DNA of 64,000 nucleotides. Origin: Podarcis raffonei (lineage: Eukaryota > Chordata > Lepidosauria > Squamata > Lacertidae). The translations under genes were made by a program, and so were the position numbers. Position 1 is the first letter of the stretch; every line of letters starts with the position of its first letter. Under the pieces are notes generated by a model. That model saw nothing but the letters and a program-made list of their open reading frames with translations. It ran no database searches and had not been told where the DNA came from. This document shows, piece after piece, positions 10,301 to 20,744 of this stretch. The DNA lies in assembly GCF_027172205.1 (NCBI RefSeq), contig NC_070603.1:35102501-35166500 (forward strand), written 5' to 3'.

Positions 10301-11706
10301 TCCACCAGGCACTGAGCAACTGCCAGCCTGTCATTGGGCTGATGACTGTCCAGAAAGGAGGCAAAAACTACCAGGTAAGCAAGAAACTAAAACTAGGGTG
10401 ATATGATGATCTAGTGCAGGCGAGAGGAACCTTCGGCCTCCAGATGTTGCTCAGCTACAACTCCTATCATCCCTCATGATAGGCTATGCTTGTTGGGGTT
10501 GATGGAAGTTGTTGTTCAGCATCTGGAGGGCAAAAAGGTTCCTCATGCCTAATCTAAAGCAGCCCTGGATTGTTGGCTTATCTTTTCCCCAAAGTAGAAC
10601 CATCATTAAGTATCCATAGCAGTCCACAGTTCCAGGGACTTCAACTTCCACCCATGTAGCCTCAGTTTCGGACTTTGCTCTGTTGCAGTTGGCAGTGAAA
10701 CAATATAAACTTTATTACTTGCGCTGGTTTCATTTATTTTGATAGGAACATTCTGTAGCATAATCAGCCCCTTGGTATTTTTCTTTTGAATCACTTTGAA
10801 ACTTGTATTATGTGATCTCCAGCGACCTGTAATATCCTGCCTATACGTGAACTTGAAACTTCTTGAGAACATCAGGTTTTAGTTTGAAAAGCTTAAAAGG
10901 TTGCTGAAAAAATATTGGAAATGGGTTCTGAAAGGTTCAGCAACCAGAGGGTACAAGATAGGGACAGAAACCAATAAGCAGAGTGGAGTGGCCTCCTCTA
11001 GGAGCTCACTTGCTGTGTTATTAAAGGACTATTGTTAGCTATTTTATTTATTATTTTATTTATTAACGCTAGGAGCAGGGAAGGTGCTTGCAGGATTTTC
11101 TGCCTCAAGTGCCACAATAACTTGGTTGGCCTGGGGTACTATATAATTTGATTTTGTGGGGAGGGTAGGCCAGCCCCACCGAGTGCCTTCAAACCATTTC
11201 TTGTTTTGCAACTTTTGCTCGCCAACTTGGCAGCCTTGATTTTCCCACTGAAGTTGTTATCTAAAAATATCCAAAAGTTTTGCAAGTCAAATAAACACAT
11301 TCAGGGTACTTAAGTGCTCCTAATTCTGTGCTAAATAAATTCTATTTATTTTAGATTTTATACCACCCTTCATCATAAGATCTCAGGGCGGCTCGCAGAA
11401 CAGAATACAGGATAAAAACAGTATAAATTCAGTATAAAGTTATGTTAATCTCTGATGGGGTTTGTTTGTTTTTGCCTCTTGCAGGTCCCAACCCCTTTGT
11501 CAGACAACCGCCGACGCTTTTTAGCCATGAAGTGGCTGCTCAGGGAATGCAGGGAAAACAAACACAGGCGGACATTTATGCACCAAAAGCTTTCCGAAGA
11601 GCTTCTGGCTGCCTTCAGCAATGAAGGACCTATCATAAAGAAAAAGCATGAGTTGCACAAGATAGCAGAGTCTAACCGAGCCTTTGCTCACTACCGGTGG
11701 TGGTAG
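7229..11706 (+). CDS. MRPS7: MRPS7, mitochondrial small-subunit ribosomal protein uS7m (five exons)
   Basis: Complete gene; joined exons are 7229-7305, 8637-8828, 9575-9638, 10207-10374 and 11485-11706, giving 240 aa (human about 242). uS7m sits in the head of the mitochondrial 28S subunit, binds 12S rRNA near the E site and nucleates head assembly. Residues 1-26 are basic and lack acidic clusters, in keeping with a mitochondrial presequence. [11 protein letters not shown] follows, then the S7 fold from about residue 75 with [26 protein letters not shown] and [14 protein letters not shown]-type segments. The C-terminus AHYRWW is the family's conserved end. All introns are GT-AG and phases agree. 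It is the only plus-strand gene here, head to head with GGA3 and tail to tail with MIF4GD. A consensus AATAAA lies 167 bp past the stop. Confidence 0.96.
7306..8636 (+). other. MRPS7: MRPS7 intron 1
   Basis: GT-AG intron. It holds an (AT)n(GA)n microsatellite (7750-7782), an L2-type LINE tail at about 7797-7862 ending in ATTATTATTATT, and a short reversed CR1-type tail at 8178-8205. The rest looks unique. Confidence 0.7.
7750..7782. repeat. (AT)n(GA)n microsatellite
   Basis: Seven AT units run into about nine GA units, just before an L2-type LINE tail. Confidence 0.9.
8637..8828 (+). CDS. MRPS7: MRPS7 exon 2
   Basis: Encodes residues 26-89, [11 protein letters not shown] through YDPLI, plus two bases of the next codon. 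The acceptor is CCTTTGTAG|G and the donor AG|GTCTGA. A Lys/Glu-rich linker ([15 protein letters not shown]) precedes the S7 fold, as in the mammalian protein. Confidence 0.94.
8829..9574 (+). other. MRPS7: MRPS7 intron 2
   Basis: I see no recognisable repeat. A 160-codon open frame from 9104 has no family resemblance and no splice support. Confidence 0.55.
9575..9638 (+). CDS. MRPS7: MRPS7 exon 3
   Basis: Encodes residues 90-111, [20 protein letters not shown] plus Q. This 64-nt exon starts with the last base of Ser90 and ends in phase 0 at CAG|GTAAGT. Confidence 0.94.
9639..10206 (+). other. MRPS7: MRPS7 intron 3
   Basis: Short GT-AG intron with a pyrimidine-rich acceptor (TTTTCCCCTCAATTAAG). 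No repeats recognised. Confidence 0.6.
10207..10374 (+). CDS. MRPS7: MRPS7 exon 4
   Basis: Encodes residues 112-167 in phase 0: [18 protein letters not shown], then [12 protein letters not shown] and the stretch up to GGKNYQ. The donor is CAG|GTAAGC. Confidence 0.95.
10375..11484 (+). other. MRPS7: MRPS7 intron 4
   Basis: Holds a hAT-type palindromic MITE (10417-10553) and a reversed L2-type LINE tail (about 11335-11445, with ATACCACCCTTCATCATAAG). The middle is unremarkable. Confidence 0.6.
10417..10553. mobile_element. hAT-type palindromic MITE
   Basis: Left arm CTCCAGATGTTGCTCAGCTA, right arm TTGTTCAGCATCTGGAGGGC. The two arms are imperfect inverted repeats around a short loop. Same family as 20937-21074. 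Confidence 0.65.
11485..11706 (+). CDS. MRPS7: MRPS7 exon 5 and stop
   Basis: Encodes residues 168-240, [17 protein letters not shown] to AHYRWW, ending at TAG 11704-11706. The acceptor is CTCTTGCAG|GTC. Confidence 0.96.
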   Translation, partial: VPTPLSDNRRRFLAMKWLLRECRENKHRRTFMHQKLSEELLAAFSNEGPIIKKKHELHKIAESNRAFAHYRWW

Positions 11707-11872
11707 AGAATGGCAGCTGCAGCATGTGAGGTCTGAGACTTTGCTACAAGACAAGGAAGGGAAATATATCCCATATGCCTTCCTTTGCATAGCACCAGCC
11801 TGGAAGGGCGATAATCCGGTTTCTCAACTGGCTCTTTGAAAAAAGAAACAACCTGAAGAAAATCTTAGCCGA

Positions 11873-11878
11873 AATAAA
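11873..11878 (+). terminator. MRPS7: MRPS7 polyadenylation signal
   Basis: Consensus AATAAA 167 bases after the stop codon. It predicts a short 3' UTR of about 190 bases. Confidence 0.7.
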
Positions 11879-11899
11879 ATGCCTCATTTTTCTGACTTG

Positions 11900-14800
11900 C
11901 ATAAATTAAAAATCCTGTTTACTCCATTTTCAGGTGACCTTGTCAGTACTGGGTCCTGCGTATATGCATCTTGGTTTCTCTAGTCTCTTTTGAGACAGAG
12001 GGTTTTGTTCACAATACAGAATGACCTAGTTAGCATCAAAGCAGTCTTCAGGGGGATTGTAAAAGAGGTTACAATTCTGTACTCCTCAGCAGTGGCTTTT
12101 GGCAGCATGATAGGCTGAAGTAGAACCAGGCTGAAAATTAAGTTGTAAAAGATTGAAACTACATCCTGGTCTTCTCCCTGTATGTCTCGTGAATGGTCTT
12201 TCTCTACAGTGCCTTTGTGCCATTGGTTAGTCGACACTGGCATGTGAGAATGAACGAACAACTAGGTTAAAACTGATCTCACTTAAAGTGTGCTTAACTT
12301 CAATATGTGGTATGAATAGCTTTCCTTTGGCTTGATTCACACATGCCTATTCATCACATGCTTAAAAGTTTTATTTGCAGTATCTTACCTAAGATGGCCC
12401 ATAGAATTATGTGAGCCATCGTTTGATGTTGCAGTCATCAAATAAGGAACATACATGAGAGAACAGCCCTTATAGGAAGCCATTTCCAAAGAACAGCCTC
12501 TGTATACATCATAAAGCATCCTTGCAAATAAATTCACAAAAGTTAGCTCCCCCCCCCCATTTTTTTTTTACTAGCTCCCCTGACTCCATAATACATATTC
12601 TGACCCAGAAAAAAGAAAGCGAAAGAACCAACTTTGATAAAAACCTCTGCCAGGTCACCTAGAGACAATTCTTGTTTGCCATAAGCAACTAGACAAGTGA
12701 TTATTTATAACTCTGCTATTAAACAGCTTTCTGTTTGATGGATGGCAACGAGAGACTATATGCAGAAGTGTAAAATGTTTATTTTTAAAAGTTCCAAAGA
12801 GAACCAATCTTAACAAATGTACAATACTGTTGTTCAAAGTCGCTGTTGTATAAAAGTTACAAAATCAGTTTCTAGCTACATGTTCCCAAGGGAATAATTC
12901 TGCTGTGGAGTGAGGCTTTTGAACAGTGTTGGCTTCACACCTCCTGCGGGGAGAAGGCACTGCCTTTAGCTGTTAGCTACACCTGAGCTGGCCAGCAGTT
13001 GGGAAGAAAGGAGTAAGAGCATATTGGGGGCTGCAGGTTAGAAAGCAATTGAGCATCCTTCTGCAGCTACGGAAGTATCAATATACTCATGAAAGCATCC
13101 TGTTAGAAAAGAAAGTGCTGGTTAAGTGTCAGGGTTTGGACCCTGGCATGCTGTTTCAAAATTATTAAGCAGCACACATGGAGCCAATAACTGGGCACCA
13201 ATCTTTACAATACTCTTGTGACTAAGCCACACCACAGTCATGAATTTGTCCCCTGACCTCAGGAGAGCATTGTGTACATAATAAGAGCCCTGTTGGATCA
13301 GATCACAATCCTATCCAGTCCAGAATTCTGTTCCCATGCACGGCCAATTGGCTGCCTATGCAAAGCCCATAAGCAGGAAATGGATCATGATAGCACTCTC
13401 CCCTCTTGTATTCCTCTGCAACTGGTATTCAGAGGCAATAAATAGCCATCATGGCTAGTAACCACTGACAGCTTTACCATGAATGAGTCTAATCCCTTCT
13501 TAAATACATCCAGGTTGGCACATCTTTGGGTAGGGAATTCTATAATGTATGTACTGTGTGAAGGAAGCCTTCGTTTTGTCTGTCCTGCCTCTCATACCCT
13601 TTAGTTTCTTTGGGTGACCCTGGGTTGTAGTATTACGTAGCCTCTTTAAGAATCTAAAACCCTAAGCAAATTTAACAGGGCTGTTATTATGCAGCCAATA
13701 AGCAGAGAGAAAGACTACCCCTCTCTCAATCCTAAATATATTTTCTTGGAATTAAGGCCCCTTGATTTTGATAGCATATACTTCCACGCTAAGTGAGATG
13801 CACTCAACCCAGCAAAGGCCTCCTGGGGTTGTCTTATTTCAGACTGCCGGTTGGGGGTGACATGACTTTATGCTCTTCTTCAAAAAACACCTTGCTTTTG
13901 CAATGCTAGCATGGCAAAGAGAAGGGTTCCAGCCTTGCCCTGCCATGCTACTTTGTGTGTTCAGGGAGGAGTAGTCTACCTGCATCAGGTAGCATTTTAA
14001 AGCAGTCCAGTTCTGAACCACCTATCAATGAAATTGGTGTTATACACCTAGAATTGTCGCTTCCAGGTGTATTATTTTCCTATGACAAAGGAAAGGGAAT
14101 AAAGCAGCCCCCATTTTTCAAATTGCACCATTGTTTGCGAGAACAACGCATACTGTTTTTAATACTAATCTGTCACAAAAGTATTTCCACCCCTGCATGC
14201 ATGCTTGTGCCTTAAAAAAAAAAAGGAGTAGGACAAAAAAAAGAGAGAGAAAGTCTCTGTTGTAGGTTGTTAATAGAACTAGTACCTGAACGAGCCACCT
14301 TTCTTTGATTTCAGAACAGTGGTAAAGTTTCTGATATCCCTCGTGCCTCATAGTGACTGCATATAAACAGAGAGCAAACAAGGCTCCTGAAAGCATCCAA
14401 AATGGGTTTACAAGGCAGAAAATTGAAATGCCATGCTTGGGCTTTGATTGCAGAATCACCTTCTCAACCAAAGGGCAAACAGAACAGCTATGGAACAGAG
14501 CATAAAATAACAAACTGCCACATGCTGCAGAGGGAGACAGATTCTTAGGCTTAGTGTGCTTTTGGAGTAAATAATGTTATCACCAGGCTGGTTTTAAACC
14601 ATAGCCTTTTTTGTTTTAAGGCTGAATACATTAGAATTAGCATATACAAGTAAGCTTGGAGAGAACTACCCTGTGTCAAATGTCAGTCCAGCTTGCGGCA
14701 GTGATTAATACAGGTTCCTATTTAGTGCAACACGATGGGAGCGGCAGTGGCAGAATGCGACCCTTTTCTCCTCTCCCAGCTCCCCAATTTCAGCCAGCGC

Positions 14801-14992
14801 AAAAGATCTATCGAGGGAGCAAGTTATACATTCTATATACAAAAAGTGCTAGGGTTCGGGTGGAGGGGAGGGAAGTATTAAAAATAACTGCAGCTTTGTA
14901 GTTGTTATGTGAAGTTTGCTGGTGCAAAGGTTCAGAGTGGAAATTCAAACTCTGGCTTTGGGCAGCATGAGCCAGTGTGAGCAACGGACTGC
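11900..14992. other. Convergent MRPS7 / MIF4GD 3' flank
   Basis: Tail-to-tail spacer. The MIF4GD 3' UTR must begin at 14992 and run left, but its poly(A) site is unresolved: candidates are a minus-strand ATTAAA near 14157-14162 and an AATAAA at 12778-12783. A reversed CR1-type LINE fragment occupies about 13270-13640. Otherwise no repeat or gene is seen. Confidence 0.5.
13270..13640 (-). mobile_element. CR1-type LINE fragment
   Basis: The plus strand reads AGAGCCCTGTTGGATCAGAT, then CCATCATGGCTAGTAACCAC, then GTGTGAAGGAAGCCTTCG. These are the reverse complement of a CR1-type RT C-terminus that recurs at 19225-19520 and 37050-37290. Diverged and 5'-truncated. Confidence 0.7.
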
Positions 14993-15220
14993 TCAGTCTG
15001 CGACCTCACTATAATAGTACTTCTGGGCTGCATCTGTCATTTTCCAGTCGGCAGCCCGGAACTCAATGATCTCAAGCAAGAGTAGCTGGGAAAGGGAGGT
15101 AAGGCCCTCCTGCAGGAGGAAACCATCTCGCAGGAGGGAAAAAAGCTCATCCATCCTCTGGGTGTTCATCTTCTCAAGTTGTTCACCAATGCGGTGTAGC
15201 TGTAACACCAGACAGTCCAC
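14993..15220 (-). CDS. MIF4GD: MIF4GD coding exon 5 and stop
   Basis: Encodes residues 148-222, VDCLVLQLHRIGEQLEKMN to YYYSEVAD, with TGA at 14995-14993. Acceptor AAG|GTG, phase 0. Confidence 0.96.
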   Translation of the reverse strand: MDCLVLQLHRIGEQLEKMNTQRMDELFSLLRDGFLLQEGLTSLSQLLLLEIIEFRAADWKMTDAAQKYYYSEVAD

Positions 15221-18200
15221 CTTAATGGAAGGAAATGAAAATGCTTCTGTTAAGAATAGGGGTGGTTGGGTAAAGGGGATGGGGTGGGGAGTGTGTGCTG
15301 CACAGAAATGTCTCATGTTGGCATCTTGGCACTAAATCAGGAGAGAAGGGAAAAAATAAAGTAGGCTGCTAAACCGAACCTTGGGCTGCTTTTTTTTGTG
15401 ATTTACTGCATTTTGGTTGTGTTCTTTAGATGTGCTTTTATTTCTTGTCTATGACTACTTTTGTTATATTTGTAATTAACTATTGTTTTCGTGCTGCAAG
15501 ATGCCTTGATCATGGTTTTAATTATGGAGAGGCAGCATGCAAATAAAATGATGGCTGGGTGGGTGCAGTGTTGTTTTTCCCCTAAAAAAAATATTTAGGG
15601 GTACTCTCACTTTGACTCAAGGAAATCACCATTTTATCGTTCAAATCGGGGGAAATATATTCAGTAAATGGACAAAAGTATAAAGATTCACAAAATGTTT
15701 AGGGGGATGCGCCCCCCCCCGAAAAAAACACTGGGTGGATGTGTGTAGAAACTAGCCTACTATACAAAGGGAAAATTTGCATTCATTGCTCCAGGCTGAA
15801 AAAAGATTCCCACCCCTGGCCTAAAAGTTGTCCACCTTCCAATCCTCTTTCCCAGGTGTGTTCTCACAGGACAGCAACCTGCTTTTGTCCCCACTGTGCC
15901 CTGAGAATACTCACCTCTTCCTCTTTCCGCAGGCTTTCTGGCTGCGCCAGTCGGAACAGGCAGTCGTAAACTGGGTTCACCAGTGCCATCATGGGCATGT
16001 TATTGACCTGTGAAAGAGGCAGGGTGCACTTGTCAACTATCGCTCAGAATCATTACGGAATTGTTAGAGAGCCCCTCCCTGTGTTCGTGTCTTAAAAATC
16101 CCAGGAAGGTAGCTGTGCGTGCTAAGTGTCTTGAAACAAGAACAACCAAGAGCATCTGTGGCACCTTAAGAAAACTGTCACAAATGCACAGCCTAGAGCC
16201 CTTTTGCATCAGATGCATGATTCCTTGACATCCCATCAGATGTCAAGGAAATAAACAACTATCCGACTTTTAGAAGACATCTGAAGGCAACTCTGTTTAG
16301 GGAAGTTTTAAATGTTTTAAGTTTTATTCAGTTTTTTATGTTCTGTTGAAAGCCGCCCAGAGTGGCTGGGGAAGAAATAATATTATTATTAAAATTATTA
16401 TAACAGGAAGGACCAAACTGCAAGGACCCCCATGGCAGGCTGCTTCTAAAAGCTGTCCTGCTGCTACATCATGCTAGACCATGAACCTTTCGGACTGCAA
16501 GAAGAATTTCTGTACAAGTGACAAATGCAAAGGCCACCCAGTTGCACTCATTTGAATTAAGGCCTCCTGCGGCTGCCCCAGTCATTTCAGGTGAGTGCCC
16601 CAGATGTGGAATGCTTTTCTCACAGAGCTTGCCAGGCACTCACCTTATCATCCTTTGGGTGCCAGGCAAATGCCTTTTTATTTCCCCCAAGTATTTTAGA
16701 TGCACGTTTAATTCCGTTCAATGTTTTATGCTGCTTTTTTCAATCTTGCTGGATTGAATGGCAGCATTAAAACAAAAACAAAAAACAACCCTAAACACAA
16801 TCACATTCCCTCATTATGAGAGCAGCGCATGAACTAGCCCCAGGTCTGGATAATACACCAGTTCTGAAGTTTGGTCTTACCCTCAGGTAGTCAAAGATGT
16901 TACAGATAAAAGTGACATAGCAGATCCAGGCCTGGAGGGAGCGGGCTCGCAGTTCATCCCGGTCTTTATACTCCTGCTGAAGTCGGTTGAGGAGCCCCCG
17001 CCGAAAGACACTCTGGCCCACCTGTTTGCTCTCCGCCTGCGACAAAGGCAAAGAGGTGAAGCACCAGAAGGATGCTGTGTGCAATCTCAGCTGTGGCAGC
17101 AGGCTGTCTGGGCTTATCTCTCTCTTTCTCTTCCTCTCTCATGCTTCAAAACACACCACTGTGCAGAAAAAGTTCTGGCACGATGAAGCAGGAGCCTATA
17201 GGTGCAAAAAAGTTCAGAGGGGAGGCAAAACTGAGACAGGTCACTAATGGGAGTTTTGCTCACCACGTCTGGTCTGGAGTTGAAGGGATAGATTCACCTT
17301 CTTGCCCTCTCACAGCTGGGCTGGGCACCCAAAATATTCAGCAGGGCAGGCCAAACCAAGCTCCATCTGCAGGAAAGGAAGCATGGCTGGTGGTAGAGCC
17401 AAAGTGAACAGCATGCACATCTAGAATGGCTTTTATGCAACCTACAGGCTCCTTCTGTATATCCCTAAAAGATATATATATATACACACATATATATGCT
17501 TATGTGTGTGTATACACACATGCACACACACACATGCACAAGTTTTCCCGAAGCCTCTCCACTATGTTTTCTTGGGAAAGCTCCCCAGCCCTCTGGACTT
17601 GTAGAAAATTTTATTTCATGTTGGGTTCTTGCTTTAACAAAAAATCAATAATGATGCAGTAATGTCGCTTCCCTCTGATCTCACCCCCTACGTCTCATCC
17701 TTGCACCAACCATGCTGGAGATACAAAACAAGAAAAGCAAAAGAGAGGACAGGAACATCCAAACAAAAACTGGCTAGGAGGTGGTGGGATGCATTTTTTA
17801 AATCACTTGGAGCAATGTTGGCCTCCCCTGCAAGACCACTTCGATCATCTGGAAATTTTACCAATGGCACCACACCCTACAAAGTATCACTGGGGGGTGA
17901 TCCCAAAAGGGTGAATTTCTACTGCTGCCCCAACGTTTTTGAATACCTTCCCTCTGCCATATATGAAGCATCATGAATTATTCGCTTCAGATGTCTAGTA
18001 AAGATGTATCTTCTCATGCATGCTTTCACTGCTCTGTAAGATTGGATCCTTATATCTGGATTTCTGTTTTTATTGCATTGTTTTATTTTGTTTTTTGTTT
18101 ATTTGTTTCTAATACATGGCTTAAGATTTTTTTTTAAAAAAATATTGTTTAGAAATACTTTTAAATAAAACAGTGTACATGAATAGTATGTTATTTATAT

Positions 18201-19733
18201 GCAAATAAAATTTCCAGAATAGTTGCATATGGTGAACAGCTGTGCTGTGAAAACTACCAGTTTCCAAAACATGGCATGCTCATTCTCCCACCTGGATGAT
18301 GGTGTAGCAGATGCGCCCGGCCTCTTTGCTGAACACAGAGTCTTTGAGGGACTGGTCCACAATTACGTTGGCAACCTTCTCCAGATCTACACTGCTGGGG
18401 TCTGTAAAAGAAGTGTAACGCTATCAGTGCTGCCTCAAAACAAGCATACCTTTGCATCCTTCTGTATGTTTAAAATTGTACAATAATCGCTGGGTTCCTT
18501 CTTTTTTGCTGGATATTTTATTTATGGATCAAAACTGTCTCTGTAGGAATGGTGGTGTTTGCAAACCTTTCTGCATCACAAATCTTCTGGAAGGAAGAGT
18601 GATCTGCTATTCTGTTTTAAAGGCAGGAGAAATTTGAGGCCAAAAGGTGAGTGACATGCCTGAGCTGTGTCATATCTGCCCCCACAAATTTAATCCAGTT
18701 TCAAACTGCCTAAACCGTCACTGATCCCAACAAAGCAAACATTGGGACCCGTAGTTCCATAAACAGCTTAGTCATTCTAATGAAGTATTTTCAGCATTCT
18801 CATTATATTACATCCCTAGGATACTTTGGAAGAAACCGTGACCTCACAGGTAGGCAAAAAGGTGTCCTCCAGGTGTTGTTGGAATCTGGCTCCCATTAGT
18901 CCCACCTTGCATAGCCAAAGGTCAGGGATGGTGACGGGAAGCAACAGAAGTTGGAGAAGGCTGCTCTATAGCACTGCAAGTCAGGAGCCATCTAAGGACG
19001 ATGGGCTGTCTCAATAGTAGAATCTTACATACATCAGTCCAGCTTCTTCTTCTGCTGCTTTCTCTGCTGCAGGCTAAATTGGGACAGCCATGCACATGCC
19101 TTATGAGAGTATAGCACTTTGCAGCTTACGTTACAAATCTACCTGAACTCACCTGTAGTCAAGAGTGCAGCAGCAAACATTATCTACCCAAATGTTTAAA
19201 TCTGTTCTTATCAGTAACATCTGATGCACCATCTGTTTGACGACTAGACATTAAATGGACATACAGAGTTCTAGTGTTATGGGAGGGGGAGAAAACCTTC
19301 TCTATCCACTTTCTCAACATAGTGCATAATTTTATCATGTCTCCTCTCACTTGTCTTTCCTTGTTTCCCCCCCTTATTCATTTAAAAAGTCCCAGGTGCT
19401 TCAAACGTGTCTCATAGGGGGAGTCGCACCATCCCCTTGATCATTTTGGCTCCCCTTTCCAAACCTTTTCTAAGCCTGAAGAAGATTTTAAGAAATGGGC
19501 AATTCATATCAGAGCACACACAACCCTTCACAATGTTGATAGGCCCAAACAGCTCCAAATCTAGCAGTGAATTATGCTTGATTCATGGCAATGGGGAGGA
19601 GGGATGGGGGGGGGAACAGGGAGGGGGAGGGAGAAATGGAGAGATACTGACCTTTGAGGGCTGTTTTGAGTAGCTGCTGAATCTCTGTATCAAACGTGTG
19701 TATTTTATATTCTTCTTTGCCTGAGTCCCCCAT
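14993..19733 (-). CDS. MIF4GD: MIF4GD (SLIP1), MIF4G-domain protein (five coding exons)
   Basis: Complete minus-strand gene; exons in transcript order are 19733-19652, 18401-18292, 17036-16881, 16007-15915 and 15220-14993, giving 222 aa, the length of human MIF4GD. Almost the whole protein is one MIF4G HEAT-repeat fold. In human it binds the histone stem-loop-binding protein SLBP and bridges it to the translation initiation machinery, supporting translation of non-polyadenylated histone mRNAs; it also contacts DDX19B. Matching segments include VDLEKVANVIVDQSL, FSKEAGR, QSVFRRGLLNRLQQEY, CYVTFICNIFDYLR, VNNMPMMALVNPVYDCLFRL and LLLLEIIEFRAADWK, ending YYYSEVAD. All junctions are GT-AG with matching phases. 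Exon 1 has a 54-nt leader back to a strong acceptor at 19788, so a non-coding 5' exon must exist; the best candidate is at 24370-24515. Confidence 0.96.
15221..15914 (-). other. MIF4GD: MIF4GD intron 4
   Basis: Contains a LINE-type tail (about 15420-15555) and a hAT MITE (15566-15733). The rest is unremarkable. Confidence 0.65.
15566..15733. mobile_element. hAT-type MITE with 8-bp target duplication
   Basis: Begins CAGTGTTGTTTTTCCCC and ends CGAAAAAAACACTG, so the ends are inverted repeats. It is flanked by GGTGGGTG (15558-15565) and GGTGGATG (15734-15741), a 7/8 match. An 8-bp duplication is the hAT signature. Non-coding, 168 bp. Confidence 0.8.
15915..16007 (-). CDS. MIF4GD: MIF4GD coding exon 4
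   Basis: Encodes residues 117-147, VNNMPMMALVNPVYDCLFRL then AQPESLRKEEE. 93 nt, phase 0 at both ends, donor GAG|GTGAGT. Confidence 0.96.
16221..16405 (+). mobile_element. L2-clade LINE 3' end
   Basis: Reads GACATCCCATCAGATGTCAA, then an RHLKATLFREV-like C-terminal coding remnant, then the squamate tail AAGCCGCCCAGAGTGGCTGG and an ATT-repeat end. The reverse copy at 21410-21990 has the same wording. Confidence 0.75.
16560..16770 (+). mobile_element. L2-clade LINE C-terminal fragment
   Basis: Diverged plus-strand remnant of the RT C-terminus (a WNAFS... ANAFLF pattern) with an A-rich end. Confidence 0.5.
16881..17036 (-). CDS. MIF4GD: MIF4GD coding exon 3
   Basis: Encodes residues 65-116, AESKQVGQSVFRRGLLNRLQ to CNIFDYLR. 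156 nt, phase 0 at both ends, donor AGG|GTAAGA. This is the core of the MIF4G fold. Confidence 0.97.
17037..18291 (-). other. MIF4GD: MIF4GD intron 2
   Basis: Holds a TA/CA microsatellite (17471-17540) and an L2-like LINE remnant at about 17785-18190, whose frame reads LPSAIYEAS before AT-rich 3' sequence. Confidence 0.55.
17471..17540. repeat. (TA)n / (CA)n compound microsatellite
   Basis: Alternating TA, CA and TG runs that fold into an alternating purine-pyrimidine tract. Confidence 0.9.
18292..18401 (-). CDS. MIF4GD: MIF4GD coding exon 2
   Basis: Encodes the end of Asp28 and residues 29-64, PSSVDLEKVANVIVDQSL to GRICYTIIQ. 110 nt, donor CAG|GTGGGA, acceptor TTTTACAG|AC. Confidence 0.96.
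18402..19651 (-). other. MIF4GD: MIF4GD intron 1 (between coding exons 1 and 2)
   Basis: Holds a diverged hAT-type palindrome at 18858-18965 and a reversed CR1-type LINE piece at about 19225-19520. A poly-G run occurs at 19606-19615. Confidence 0.55.
19225..19520 (-). mobile_element. CR1-type LINE fragment
   Basis: The plus strand reads GTTCTAGTGTTATGGGAGGG, then CTCTATCCACTTTCTCAACA, a reversed CR1-type RT segment upstream of the part seen at 13270-13640. Confidence 0.6.
19652..19733 (-). CDS. MIF4GD: MIF4GD coding exon 1
   Basis: ATG at 19733 opens MGDSGKEEYKIHTFDTEIQQ, then LLKTALK and one base of Asp28. The start aligns with the human start (MGEPSREEYKIQSFD, from memory). The exon continues 54 nt upstream as leader to an acceptor (CTCTCCCCGCAG) ending at 19788. 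Confidence 0.95.
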
Positions 19734-19787
19734 CTCTTTCCCTCCTTCAGTGGCGACAGATCAGGGGAGCAGCTGAGTTAGTGGTAA
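19734..19787 (-). other. MIF4GD: MIF4GD 5' UTR part of the first coding exon
   Basis: A 54-nt leader between a strong pyrimidine-rich acceptor (19788-19790 reads CAG on minus) and the ATG. It shows that transcription starts in an upstream exon. Confidence 0.7.
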
Positions 19788-20744
19788 CTGCGGGGAGAGA
19801 AGCAATCAGGTACTGATTATCCCGGAAAGGGAAGGAGACAGTATTAGCCATGGCTTTTCAGATGCTCTCATTCTCCACTGAACAGGAAAATGGAACTGCC
19901 AGTTACACTGAAGTTCCTGAAATGAAACTACATTCCTCATAACAAAGAAAAAGTTGTTAAAATCTCCTCAGACAAGGATGGTACTTCTGCTTCCCTGCCT
20001 CACCCCCCACATTATCTCTGTTCTATCTACAAGGGTGTTGGGAATTTTTTACTATTTCACCCACTTAAGATTTAAGGAGGGAACGCCTTTGTTTTTGGCC
20101 AAAAAATCCAGGCTTACCTGCCCACCCTGTTCAGTGCCAAACCAAATTTAACTGCCACATCGCCCCCTGAATACTGAATAGACAACAGGCCAAATGCATC
20201 ATTGCTCACTCATCAGAATTCCGCAGCTGTGACATGTGTTTTCACTGCAATTGGGGAAAAGTGAGGTGACAAAACAAGGGATGCTTCCAGCGAAAACGTA
20301 TAGCACTCTGGGACCTATGCAAAAGGATGTGGGGTGGGAATGAAGAAGAGGAAACAACTGTGCTCCTTTCCCACTGGGTTCCCAGTTAGTTTCTGTCACT
20401 CCAAAGGTCTTTGGCTTTACTTCAAGTGGCTAGTCCTCTGCAACTCTTAGCCCTTGGTTATATCTCATAACTCCTCCTTGTTCTCAGTATTCAATCTCAT
20501 CTGTCACTCACCCCTTCTGATGGGGATTGCCCATGCACAAAGCACAACAGGATCAGGGACACTATTTTAGTAGAGAGGAACACATACAGGTTAGTTAGTA
20601 GGTGTTAGGGACAAGATTAAGCATGTCCAAAGGCCTGCTCTTGCAAAACATTCATGACAATATGACAAGTGAGCAGAATTTTTAAAAAGCATTCATTATG
20701 CGTATTTTCTATAATTTAATAATAGCTATGTACATTTATGGTTA

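Larger units (their letters stand above)
16008..16880 (-). other. MIF4GD: MIF4GD intron 3
   Basis: Holds two plus-oriented L2-clade LINE 3' pieces (16221-16405 and 16560-16770) and little else. Confidence 0.65.
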